Of a stretch of DNA of 18,300 bases, positions 1 through 6,705 are shown piece by piece; position 1 is the stretch's first letter, and the number at the start of each line of letters is the position of its first letter. The DNA is taken from NCBI GenBank assembly GCA_035275845.1, contig DATEMD010000191.1:1-18300 (forward strand), written 5' to 3'. Under the pieces are notes generated by a model. The model made no database searches. It was not told where the DNA came from and saw only the letters and a list, made by a program, of their open reading frames with translations. A program made the translations under genes and the position numbers. This stretch comes from REEB95 sp035275845. GTDB lineage: Bacteria; Pseudomonadota; Alphaproteobacteria; ATCC43930; CGMCC-115725.

Positions 1-636
1 GTAGACGAATTCTTCCGGCTCGTGCCACGGATCCTCGAGCGCCTTGCCTTCGGCCGAAATGTGCAAAAGGTTGGCGTCGGTCGAGAACGGCGCCTCGCCG
101 CGCTTGTCCTTGGCGATCGGAATCTGGTGCCGCTCGGCATACTCGATCAGCTTGGTGCGCGAGTTGAGTTCCCATTCGCGCCACGGCGCAATTACCTTGA
201 TGTCGGGCTTGAGCGCGTAATAGGTCAACTCGAAACGCACCTGGTCGTTGCCCTTGCCCGTGGCGCCGTGGGCGACCGCATCGGCGCCAGTCGCTTCGGC
301 GATCTCGATCTGGCGCTTGGCAATCAGCGGCCGCGCGATCGAGGTGCCGAGCAGGTATTGGCCTTCGTAGAGCGCGTTCGCCCGGAACATCGGGAAGACG
401 AAATCGCGCACGAATTCCTCGCGCAGATCTTCGACGAAGATCTGCTTCACGCCCAACAGCTCGGCCTTCTTGCGCGCCGGCGCGAGCTCTTCGCCCTGGC
501 CGATATCGGCGGTGAACGTCACCACTTCGCAGCCATAGGTTTCCTGCAACCAGCGCAGAATGACGGACGTATCGAGCCCGCCCGAATAGGCGAGCACGAC
601 CTTTTTGACGGTTTCGCGGGGTTTCTTTTCGGTCAT
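1..636 (-). CDS. argG: Argininosuccinate synthase, N-terminal part (cut by left edge)
   Basis: ArgG joins citrulline and aspartate using ATP to make argininosuccinate, the penultimate step of arginine synthesis, in the cytoplasm. The 212 visible residues begin MTEKKPRETVKKVVLAYSGG; the N-type ATP pyrophosphatase loop AYSGGLDTS lies at residues 16-24. Further family stretches follow, such as ADIGQG, the GTSIARPLIA block and AHGATGKGNDQVRFE. The family is usually about 400 residues, so roughly half is missing beyond position 1. The ATG at 636 is the only sensible start. It has no Shine-Dalgarno sequence, and a promoter lies only 8 bases upstream, which suggests near-leaderless initiation. It follows mnmA by 52 bases on the same strand but seems to have its own promoter. 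The identification is very secure. Confidence 0.97.
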   Translation of the reverse strand, partial: MTEKKPRETVKKVVLAYSGGLDTSVILRWLQETYGCEVVTFTADIGQGEELAPARKKAELLGVKQIFVEDLREEFVRDFVFPMFRANALYEGQYLLGTSIARPLIAKRQIEIAEATGADAVAHGATGKGNDQVRFELTYYALKPDIKVIAPWREWELNSRTKLIEYAERHQIPIAKDKRGEAPFSTDANLLHISAEGKALEDPWHEPEEFVY

Positions 637-644
637 GGCGGCGC

Positions 645-673
645 AGTATCGTGGAGCGTCGCGCGCGCGGCAA
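645..673 (-). promoter_or_regulatory. Candidate sigma-70-type promoter of argG
   Basis: On the minus strand TTGCCG (668-673) and GATACT (645-650) are separated by exactly 17 bases. Each box matches four of six consensus positions. Only eight bases (CGCCGCC preceded by G) separate the -10 box from the argG ATG at 636, so transcription should start within one to three bases of the start codon. The spacing is seen directly; the activity is inferred. Confidence 0.45.
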
Positions 674-688
674 GTCTAGCGGTGCGAG

Positions 689-1774
689 CTAGGCACGCGC
701 GATCCAGCCGCCGCCCAGGACGCGGTCGCCGTCGTAAGCGACGCAGGCCTGGCCCGGCGCCACACCGAAAGCGGGCTCGTCGAGCACGGCTGTGCCGCAG
801 TCGCCGTCGAGCCGCAACGTGGCCGGAACCGGCGGCTGCGCCGAGCGCAGCTTGACCGCGACACGAATACCAGCCGCGTCCGGCGGCGCGGCCAGCCAAT
901 TGACCCGATCGAACGGCACGCGGGTGGCGCCCAGGCTGGCGCGCGAGCCGACGACGACGCGCCGGGTGGCGGGCTCGAGCCGGAGCACGTAGAGCGGCTC
1001 CTCACCGGCAACGCCGATGCCCTTGCGCTGGCCAACGGTGAAATGGATGACGCCGTCATGGCGGCCGAGCACGCGGCCGGTTTCGTCAACGATATCGCCG
1101 GGCTCCGCCGCACCGGGTCGCAGCTTTTCGATCACGTCGGCGTAACGCCCCGATGGCACGAAGCAAATGTCCTGGCTGTCAGGCTTCTGCGCCACCGGCA
1201 AGGCAAAGCGTGTTGCCAAGGCGCGGGTCTCGTCCTTGCTGAATTCGCCCAGCGGAAAGCGCAGGAAATCGAGCTGTTGGCGCGTCGTGCGATAGAGGAA
1301 ATAGCTCTGGTCGCGACCGACGTCGGCGGCGCCATGCAACTCCGGCCCGTCCGATCCCTCGACGCGGCGCGCATAATGGCCGGTGGCGAGCGCGCCGGCG
1401 CCCAGGTCGCGCGCCACCGCCAACAGATCGCGGAACTTCACCGTCTCGTTGCAGCGGACGCACGGTACCGGTGTCGCGCCGGCCAGATAGGAATCGGCGA
1501 ACTCGTCGATCACGTCGGCGCGGAAGCGCTTTTCGTAATCGAGCACGTAGTGCGGAATACCGAGCGTTTCGGCGACGCGGGCCGCGTCGTGGATGTCTTG
1601 GCCGGCGCAACACGCGCCCTTGCGGCCGGTGGCCTGGCCATGATCGTAGAGCTGGAGCGTGACGCCGACGACGTCACAGCCGCGCTCGACCAGCAGCGCC
1701 GCCACGGTCGAGCTGTCGACGCCGCCCGACATGGCGACGACGACGCGCGCCCCCGGAGCCAGCGCCGCATCCAT
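689..1774 (-). CDS. mnmA: tRNA-specific 2-thiouridylase MnmA
   Basis: MnmA activates uridine 34 of Lys, Glu and Gln tRNAs with ATP and inserts sulfur that comes from IscS through relay proteins, giving 2-thiouridine. The 361-residue product has the PP-loop SGGVDSS at residues 16-22. The nucleophilic cysteine is in PVPCVRCN (C108 probable, C105 adjacent), and the second catalytic cysteine is C204 in SQDICF. HFTVGQRKG and the C-terminal beta-barrel end match the family, and the length is normal. The reading frame stays open upstream to 2131, but the ATG at 1774 gives the correct N-terminus and overlaps the last base of the fdx stop (TGATG), so translational coupling is likely. Its place at the end of an isc operon fits its need for IscS-derived sulfur. 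The call is secure. Confidence 0.96.
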   Translation of the reverse strand: MDAALAPGARVVVAMSGGVDSSTVAALLVERGCDVVGVTLQLYDHGQATGRKGACCAGQDIHDAARVAETLGIPHYVLDYEKRFRADVIDEFADSYLAGATPVPCVRCNETVKFRDLLAVARDLGAGALATGHYARRVEGSDGPELHGAADVGRDQSYFLYRTTRQQLDFLRFPLGEFSKDETRALATRFALPVAQKPDSQDICFVPSGRYADVIEKLRPGAAEPGDIVDETGRVLGRHDGVIHFTVGQRKGIGVAGEEPLYVLRLEPATRRVVVGSRASLGATRVPFDRVNWLAAPPDAAGIRVAVKLRSAQPPVPATLRLDGDCGTAVLDEPAFGVAPGQACVAYDGDRVLGGGWIARA

Positions 1775-2106
1775 CAGCTGCTCATCATGTTGCGCGTCGC
1801 CTGCGGCAGGCGGACGGTAAGGCCGTCGAGCTCCTCGGTCATCACGATCTGGCAACCCAGACGCGACGTCTTGGTGAGACCGAAGGCGAGGTCGAGCATG
1901 TCTTCCTCGTCCTCGGTCGCATCCTTCAGCAGCTCGTACCATTCCGGCTCGATGACGACGTGACAGGTCGAGCAGGCCAACGAGCCTTCGCACGCGCCCT
2001 CGATGTCGACGTCGTTGCGATGGGCGATTTCGAGAACGGACAGGCCGATCGGCGCATCCACCGTCTTGCGGGTGCCGTCGCGTTCGATAAACGTCATCTT
2101 GGGCAT
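1774..2106 (-). CDS. fdx: ISC-type [2Fe-2S] ferredoxin
   Basis: This is the small electron carrier of the ISC system, which supplies electrons for cluster assembly and sulfur reduction. It has 110 residues, normal for Fdx. The four cluster ligands are visible as C39, C45, C48 (GACEGSLACSTCHVV) and C85 (RLGCQI), the C-x5-C-x2-C-x36-C pattern of adrenodoxin-like ferredoxins. Acidic stretches such as ATEDEEDMLD suit docking to partners. The ATG at 2106 is preferred to the one at 2097 because of a GGTGG-like sequence upstream, though both are possible. It lies between the HscA-derived gene (21-base gap) and mnmA (1-base overlap). In ordinary isc clusters fdx directly follows hscA, which helps identify the upstream gene. 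Confidence 0.95.
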   Translation of the reverse strand: MPKMTFIERDGTRKTVDAPIGLSVLEIAHRNDVDIEGACEGSLACSTCHVVIEPEWYELLKDATEDEEDMLDLAFGLTKTSRLGCQIVMTEELDGLTVRLPQATRNMMSS

Positions 2107-2127
2107 CAGATTCGATCCACCATCCAG

Positions 2128-2574
2128 TCAAGGCCGCGGCGAGGTTATACCAAGCGCCGGCAACAAATCTTCGGCTATCCGCGCGGCGCCCAAAGCGGCC
2201 GCGTCTGTGCCGGAATCAGCACCCGCGGCAACCCGTTGCGTCACCACGCGCAGCACGATCAAGCCGGCCGCGTTGGCTGCGGCTGCCAGCGCCGCACCGT
2301 CGCGTCCATCGGGCGTCGCGATCACGGCGTGCGTCACCGGCCGCGCCAGCTGCTTTTCGGCCCGCGCGCGCAACGCCAGCAGCACCGCGTCGAGCGCCTG
2401 CCCGTTTGTCGTCAGCCGCCGCGCGCCATCGGCGCCCGGCAGGATTTCGGCATTGCCGCCGAGCGCAATTGCCACCGCAGCCGACAACGCCGCCAAGTCG
2501 ATACCGACCGCAGCGCCCGGACCATCGGCCGAAAGCGGAGCGCCCTCGGGCTCCTCGATCTGGAACAGTTTCAT
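2128..2574 (-). CDS. HscA-derived mini-protein resembling isolated Hsp70 subdomain IA
   Basis: This 148-residue product is not a complete member of any family I know, but it looks like a cut-down HscA, the Hsp70 of Fe-S assembly. Residues 1-54 (MKLFQIEEP, then VGIDL and NAEILPG) follow the HscA N-terminus (M-LLQI-EP, AGIDL, G-AE-L). Residues 58-122 (LRARAEKQLARPVTHAVIATP, AAGLIVLRVV) follow the DnaK/HscA stretch ending in AGL-VLR--NEPTAAA. Residues 124-143 (AAALGAARIAEDLL) resemble the conserved VAIGAAIQADIL helix. In Hsp70 structures these three segments together form subdomain IA. The GTTNS phosphate loop is replaced by AALSA and NEPTAAA by TQRVAAG, so ATPase activity is unlikely. There are no stops and the gene sits snugly in the operon. 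It is either a functional relic or an early pseudogene. The homology is by eye. Confidence 0.7.
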   Translation of the reverse strand: MKLFQIEEPEGAPLSADGPGAAVGIDLAALSAAVAIALGGNAEILPGADGARRLTTNGQALDAVLLALRARAEKQLARPVTHAVIATPDGRDGAALAAAANAAGLIVLRVVTQRVAAGADSGTDAAALGAARIAEDLLPALGITSPRP

Positions 2575-2590
2575 CGCCGTGATAGGGGAC

Positions 2591-2929
2591 TCAGACGTGG
2601 AACGATTCGCCGCAACCGCACCGACCTTTTTCGTTCGGATTGCGGAAGGTGAAGCCCGATTGCAGCTTGTCTTCGACGTAGTCCATCTCGGTGCCGATGA
2701 TGAACATGGTCGCCTTGGGGTCGATCAGGATGGTGACGCCTTTGTCCTGCACCACCTCGTCGAGCTTACCCTTCTCGTCGGCGTATTCGAGCGTATAGGT
2801 CAGGCCCGAGCAGCCGCGAGCGCGCACCCCGATGCGGATACCAGCGGACGGCTTGCCGCGCTGCGCCAACAGCGCCTGGATGCGCTGGGCGGCCGCGTCG
2901 GTCACCGTCATTGCCTGTCTCAGAGCCAT
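2591..2929 (-). CDS. iscA: A-type iron-sulfur carrier protein (IscA/HesB family)
   Basis: A-type carriers receive or bind Fe-S clusters or iron and pass them to apoproteins, notably for [4Fe-4S] maturation. The 112-residue product carries the three signature cysteines: C40 in RGCSG, and C104 and C106 in the C-terminal GRCGCGESF motif. The family stretches KGVTILIDPKA and GFTFRNPN are present and the length is typical. The start at 2929 is supported by a GGAG six bases upstream; an internal ATG at residue 7 is less likely. It follows iscS by 15 bases and precedes the HscA-like gene by 16. It is the only assembly or carrier protein left here, since iscU is absent. Sequence alone does not separate IscA from ErpA or SufA; the name rests on context. 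Confidence 0.92.
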   Translation of the reverse strand: MALRQAMTVTDAAAQRIQALLAQRGKPSAGIRIGVRARGCSGLTYTLEYADEKGKLDEVVQDKGVTILIDPKATMFIIGTEMDYVEDKLQSGFTFRNPNEKGRCGCGESFHV

Positions 2930-2944
2930 GCGAATCTCCGACCC

Positions 2945-4153
2945 TTATGTAATGCCGGCGGCTTCGCTTGTCATCCCGCCGGCGCGCAGCCGCAGGACCG
3001 CCGCCGCCAGGGTGTCGACGGCAAAATCGACCTCGGTCGCGGTGGTGAAGCGGCCGAGCCCGATCCGGAGCGACGACGAGGCCAGCGCGTCGCCGACGCC
3101 GAGCGCGCGCAGCACATAGGACGGCTCGACCTCCGCAGCCGTGCACGCCGAGCCGGTCGACAGCGCCAGGCCCGGACAGGCGGCGATCACGTCGACCGCC
3201 TTGAGGCCCGGGAAACTCAGGTTGAGGTTGCCGGGCAACCGCCGCTCGGCGTTGCCGTTGAGCACGACATCGGAAACCTTGGCACGCAGTGCGGCGAGGA
3301 ATCTCGCCCGCAAGGCCAGCAGGCGTTGCGCCTCACTCGCCATCTCGGCCTTGGCCAGCGCCGCGGCTTGGCCCAGCCCGACGATCAACGGCACCGGCAG
3401 CGTGCCCGAACGCATGCCGCGCTCCTGGCCGCCGCCGTCGAACAACGGCTCGATCCGCGCCCGCGGCCGGCGGCGCAGATAGAGCGCACCGATGCCCTTG
3501 GGGCCGTAGAATTTGTGGCCAGAAATCGACATTAAGTCGACGCCGAGATCGCCGACATCGAGTGCGATCTTGCCGACCGCCTGCGCCGCATCGGTGTGGA
3601 ACAAAGCGCCCTTGGCGTGCACCAGCGCGGCGATGTCCTTGATCGGCTGAAGGACGCCGATCTCGTTGTGCGCCGCCATCACCGAGACGATCGCGGTCTT
3701 GTCGTCGATCGCATGGGCAACGACGTCGAGGTCAACCAGCCCGTCGCGGTTGACCGGCAGGACAGCGACGCGGAAACCGTCACGCTCGAGCGCCTTGGCG
3801 CTTTCGAGCACGCATTTATGCTCGGTCGCGAGTATCACCACGCCGTCCTTGCCGAATTGGCGGTGGAAGCGCGCCGCGCCCTTGATCGCCATGTTGTTGG
3901 CCTCGGTCGCCCCCGAGGTGAAAACGAGTTCACGCGAATCCGCGCCAATCAAATCAGCGAGTTGCGCGCGTGCCTGTTCGACCGCCTGCGCGGCCTCGCG
4001 GCCATAGGCATGCGTGAGCGAGTGCGGATTGCCGAACTTCTCCGTGAACCACGGCACCATCGCCGCAACCACGCGCGGATCGCATGGCGTGGTCGCGTGG
4101 TTGTCGAGATAAACCGGCGCAGTGTTGGGCCGGCGGGCGATAGCGCCGGTCAT
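2945..4153 (-). CDS. iscS: Cysteine desulfurase IscS
   Basis: IscS is a PLP enzyme that converts cysteine to alanine and holds the sulfur as a persulfide for cluster assembly, tRNA thiolation and other uses. The 402-residue product starts MTGAIARRPNTAPVYLDNHA. It has H111 (ATEHK), the PLP lysine K214 (SGHKFYGPKG) and the persulfide cysteine C337 (STGSACTAAEVEPSYVL), all in good context. The length matches IscS (about 400). The ATG at 4153 overlaps the upstream desulfurase stop as ATGA; the frame runs open further upstream, but only inside that gene. The C-terminus ends AGGMTSEAAGIT, unlike the E. coli IscS tail that contacts IscU, which may matter because no iscU is nearby. The enzyme family is certain and the IscS label is very likely. 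Confidence 0.95.
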   Translation of the reverse strand: MTGAIARRPNTAPVYLDNHATTPCDPRVVAAMVPWFTEKFGNPHSLTHAYGREAAQAVEQARAQLADLIGADSRELVFTSGATEANNMAIKGAARFHRQFGKDGVVILATEHKCVLESAKALERDGFRVAVLPVNRDGLVDLDVVAHAIDDKTAIVSVMAAHNEIGVLQPIKDIAALVHAKGALFHTDAAQAVGKIALDVGDLGVDLMSISGHKFYGPKGIGALYLRRRPRARIEPLFDGGGQERGMRSGTLPVPLIVGLGQAAALAKAEMASEAQRLLALRARFLAALRAKVSDVVLNGNAERRLPGNLNLSFPGLKAVDVIAACPGLALSTGSACTAAEVEPSYVLRALGVGDALASSSLRIGLGRFTTATEVDFAVDTLAAAVLRLRAGGMTSEAAGIT

Positions 4154-5265
4154 GCGGCCGTCACCCGCGTCCGCGCATAGAGCGCACCCCACGCCTCGAC
4201 CAGATGATTGATTTCGGCCGCTGTCGTGCGCCAGCCCAGGCTGATTCGGATGGCGCATTCGGCTTCGCGTTCGGGCACGCCCATGGCGTCGAGCACGTGG
4301 CTGCGCCGCACCTTGCCGGACGAACAGGCGGCGCCGGCACTGACCATGACGCCAGCGAGATCGAGCGCCATCACCTGCGTCGCCGCCGGCACGCGGGGCA
4401 TCGAAATACAAAGCGTGTTCGGCAGCCGGGGCACCGCGGCGGCATAGATCACCGCATCGCCGGCGATGGCTGCGAGCCGACGCTCGGCCTCCTCCCGCAG
4501 TGCCGTGACTGTGGCCCACGCTGCCGCGTCGGCCAATGCGGCGCTGGCAGCCGCGCCGAAACCGGCAATACCGGGCACGTTCTCGGTGCCGGCACGTCGC
4601 CCGCGCTCCTGACCGCCGCCGCGGGTCAACGGCGCGATGTCCCAACCGCCTGCAATGACGAGGGCGCCGACCCCCATCGGGCCGCCGAGCTTGTGTGCCG
4701 ATAGCGTCATCAGGGTGCAGCCGAGTCGCCGCATATCGAGCGATTGACGGCCCGCACCCTGGACGGCATCGCAATGCAGCAGCGCACCATGCCGATGCAC
4801 GATTTGCGCTGCTTCGGCGACCGGTTGGATAGCACCGGTCTCATTGTTGGCGAACATGAGCGATACGAGCGCCGGATGCTTATCAGCCGCCAGCAACCGT
4901 TCCAACGCCGACAGGTCGATCAGACCGTCGCGCATGGCCGGAATGCGCACGGCACCGGGTGCATTGGCGAGCACCGAATCATGCTCGAGCGCCGACACCA
5001 GGATGCGCCGGTCGGGAAACGCGCGCAGCGCCAGGGCATTGGCTTCGGTCCCGCCGGCGGTGAACACGACTTCACCGGGCCGCGCACCAACCAGCTTTGC
5101 AACATTGGCGCGCGCGGCTTCGACAAGACGACGCACCGCCCGGCCGCCGTGGTGGACCGACGATGCGTTACCCTCCGTCGTCAAGGCTTGCGCGACCGCA
5201 GCGGCAGCTTCGGGCCGCACGGGCGCGTTGGCATTCCAATCGAGATAGGACAGTCGGTCGGCCAC
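4150..5265 (-). CDS. NifS-like cysteine desulfurase, second copy
   Basis: This is a class V aminotransferase-fold PLP enzyme that should release sulfur from cysteine. The product has 371 residues from the GTG at 5265: MADRLSYLDWNANAP and so on. Visible are H95 (SALEHD), PLP lysine K192 (SAHKLGGPMG) and the sulfur-carrying cysteine C314 (SAGAACSSGKV), so it looks active. No ATG lies near this start; the GTG is chosen because it falls 17 bases after the iscR stop, although its Shine-Dalgarno is poor. It overlaps iscS by four bases. It is shorter and more divergent than IscS, with an alanine-rich middle part. A pair of adjacent desulfurases after iscR is known in alphaproteobacteria; how the work is divided is not clear from sequence. 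Confidence 0.92.
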   Translation of the reverse strand: MADRLSYLDWNANAPVRPEAAAAVAQALTTEGNASSVHHGGRAVRRLVEAARANVAKLVGARPGEVVFTAGGTEANALALRAFPDRRILVSALEHDSVLANAPGAVRIPAMRDGLIDLSALERLLAADKHPALVSLMFANNETGAIQPVAEAAQIVHRHGALLHCDAVQGAGRQSLDMRRLGCTLMTLSAHKLGGPMGVGALVIAGGWDIAPLTRGGGQERGRRAGTENVPGIAGFGAAASAALADAAAWATVTALREEAERRLAAIAGDAVIYAAAVPRLPNTLCISMPRVPAATQVMALDLAGVMVSAGAACSSGKVRRSHVLDAMGVPEREAECAIRISLGWRTTAAEINHLVEAWGALYARTRVTAA

Positions 5266-5282
5266 GACGGAAACCAGGGGCG

Positions 5283-5774
5283 TTATTGCGCCGCGATAGT
5301 CGGCGCGGTTTCCGACGCGTCCTGGTCGGCGCGTTCGCGGTGCAGCGCGCCGCTGCGGCCCAAGAGCCGGTTGGCGACAACGTCGGCGAGCGTGACCGAA
5401 CTCAGATAGAGCCGGATCTGATTGCCCAACTCTTCCCACAAATCGTGCGTCAAGCAGCGGCTCTTGTTGCCGCTGCAGCCAATCGGCGCGCCGGGCGTGC
5501 AGCGCGTTGTGCGGATCGGCTCGTCGACCGCGAGAATGATATCCGAGATGCGCGTGCCGTCGGCGCCGCGCGCCAACAGATAGCCACCACCTGGTCCGCG
5601 CACACTCTTGACCAGACCTGCGGTACGCAGCTTGGCGAAGAGCTGCTCGAGATAGGACAGCGAGATCAATTGCCGTTCGGCGATCTCGGCGAGTGTGATC
5701 GGCGTGCCTTGCGCGTGCTTGGCGATGTCAACGAGCGCCATCACCGCATAGCGTCCCTTGGTGCTGAGCCTCAT
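5283..5774 (-). CDS. iscR: Rrf2-family Fe-S regulator IscR
   Basis: IscR is a winged-helix regulator whose [2Fe-2S] state controls isc genes. The product has 163 residues and starts MRLSTKGRYAVMALVDIA. The helix-turn-helix and wing cover about residues 28-68 (LAEIAERQLISLSYLEQLFAKL, RGPGGGYLLAR). The cluster ligands C92, C100 and C107 with H110 (CLTHDLWEELG) are all present; their spacing is slightly wider than in E. coli (C92/C98/C104/H107). The ATG at 5774 has a strong GGAGGA five bases upstream. It lies between cysE and the first desulfurase. A type-1-like IscR site covers the promoter ahead of cysE, so self-repression by the holo form is likely. The tail after about residue 140 is acidic and variable. 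Confidence 0.95.
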   Translation of the reverse strand: MRLSTKGRYAVMALVDIAKHAQGTPITLAEIAERQLISLSYLEQLFAKLRTAGLVKSVRGPGGGYLLARGADGTRISDIILAVDEPIRTTRCTPGAPIGCSGNKSRCLTHDLWEELGNQIRLYLSSVTLADVVANRLLGRSGALHRERADQDASETAPTIAAQ

Positions 5775-5792
5775 GTTCGTCCTCCGCGCCCG

Positions 5793-6506
5793 CTAAATCC
5801 GTCGGCCCGGCCGCGCTGTGCGCGTCTCGGCCGGCACTTCCTCGGCGGGAAATTCCGCCCTGCGCTCCACCTCCGCGAGGCGCTGTTTGAGATAGGCGAC
5901 TTCGTCCATCAAGCTGGCGACGCACCGCGCGATCGGATCGGGCAAGTCCTCGCACGGCGTGCCGTAGGGCAGGAATTCCTTGGGCACCTCGTGGCCGATG
6001 CCGATCGGCCGCGCGGGAATACCCGCCACGGCCTCGCCGGGCGCCACCGCATGCAGCACGACCGCATTGGCGCCAACCCGCGCGCCGGCGCCGATCGTGA
6101 ATCCACCCAGGATCTTGGCGCCCGCACCGACGATGACGCCGTTTTCGAGGGTTGGGTGGCGCTTGCCGCGGCTGACCATCGTGCCACCCAAGGTGACGCC
6201 CTGATAGAGCGTCACATCGTCACCGATCTCGGCGGTCTCGCCGATCACCACGCCGGCGCCGTGATCGATGAACAGGCGGCGACCGATCGTGGCCGCCGGA
6301 TGGATTTCGATCAGGGTCAGGAAGCGCGCCAGGTTCGACACCGCACGCGCGACTACGATCAGCCGATGCCGCCACAGCCAGTTGGCGATCCGGTGGAATA
6401 CCACCGCGTGAAACCCGGGATAGGCGAGCGCGATCTCAAGGCGCGACCGCGCCGCCGGATCGAGCCGCAGGATCGTGTCGATTTCCTCGCGCAAAGCCTT
6501 CAACAT
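5793..6506 (-). CDS. cysE: Serine O-acetyltransferase
   Basis: CysE transfers acetyl from acetyl-CoA to serine to give O-acetylserine, the carbon acceptor for sulfide in cysteine synthesis. The product has 237 residues. The N-terminal helical part includes YPGFHAVVFHRIANWLW. The left-handed beta-helix of hexapeptide repeats runs from about residue 66 to 168, with the catalytic histidine H82 in IDHGAG, then VTLGGTMVSRGKRHP and AGIPARPIG. An acidic, arginine-rich tail follows. The frame is open up to 6575, but the ATG at 6506 has a GGAG six bases upstream and gives the standard N-terminus. As first gene of the run it ties cysteine supply to the desulfurases downstream, and it follows an IscR-type promoter. 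The call is secure. Confidence 0.94.
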   Translation of the reverse strand: MLKALREEIDTILRLDPAARSRLEIALAYPGFHAVVFHRIANWLWRHRLIVVARAVSNLARFLTLIEIHPAATIGRRLFIDHGAGVVIGETAEIGDDVTLYQGVTLGGTMVSRGKRHPTLENGVIVGAGAKILGGFTIGAGARVGANAVVLHAVAPGEAVAGIPARPIGIGHEVPKEFLPYGTPCEDLPDPIARCVASLMDEVAYLKQRLAEVERRAEFPAEEVPAETRTARPGRRI

Positions 6507-6596
6507 TTTGGGCTCCGGTTGATATATGATCCGCTCGCCTGGGGCGGGCCTACCGCGGAAAGCCTGCCGCCGCACCTTGTTCGGGGCGGGGGCGAG

Positions 6597-6625
6597 ACTA
6601 TATCTATTCCGAGTATAGCGGTCAA
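6597..6625 (-). promoter_or_regulatory. Promoter of the cysE-iscR-iscS operon
   Basis: On the minus strand TTGACC (6620-6625) and TATAGT (6597-6602) stand 17 bases apart; each box matches five of six sigma-70 consensus positions. Transcription would start near 6590, leaving about 85 bases of leader before cysE. It is the best promoter in the window and the only one I find for the eight-gene run. Confidence 0.7.
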
Positions 6626-6629
6626 CTTT
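6605..6629 (-). promoter_or_regulatory. Candidate IscR type-1-like operator
   Basis: Read on the minus strand, the 25 bases starting AAAGTTGACCG fit the E. coli type-1 IscR consensus (ATASYYGACTR-www-YAGTCRRSTAT) at 17 of the first 21 positions by my count. The last four, the outer end of the right half, do not fit. The site covers the -35 box and most of the spacer, where a bound repressor would block polymerase. The operon encodes IscR itself, so autorepression is a natural reading. The match is by eye and the operator of this lineage may differ. Confidence 0.45.
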
Positions 6630-6705
6630 AGGACCGTTTTTGCTGGTGAGCCTTGACGAATATGTGGTGTCAATCCCGAGTTTTTCACTGGGTTAAAACT
6701 TCACG

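Noticed and set aside
1775..2131. Upstream extension of the mnmA frame over fdx
   Set aside because: The extension reads fdx in the wrong frame; MnmA begins properly at 1774 with its PP-loop 16 residues in.
2003..3535. A 510-codon plus-strand frame opposite fdx, the HscA-like gene, iscA and iscS
   Set aside because: No recognisable motif, no ribosome binding site, and it crosses several real gene boundaries.
4154..4774. Upstream extension of the iscS frame
   Set aside because: The added residues are arginine-rich nonsense over the preceding desulfurase; the ATG at 4153 overlaps that gene's stop in ATGA style.
5097..6656. A 519-codon plus-strand frame opposite cysE, iscR and a desulfurase
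   Set aside because: It spans three clear genes on the other strand and shows no domain; a codon-bias shadow.
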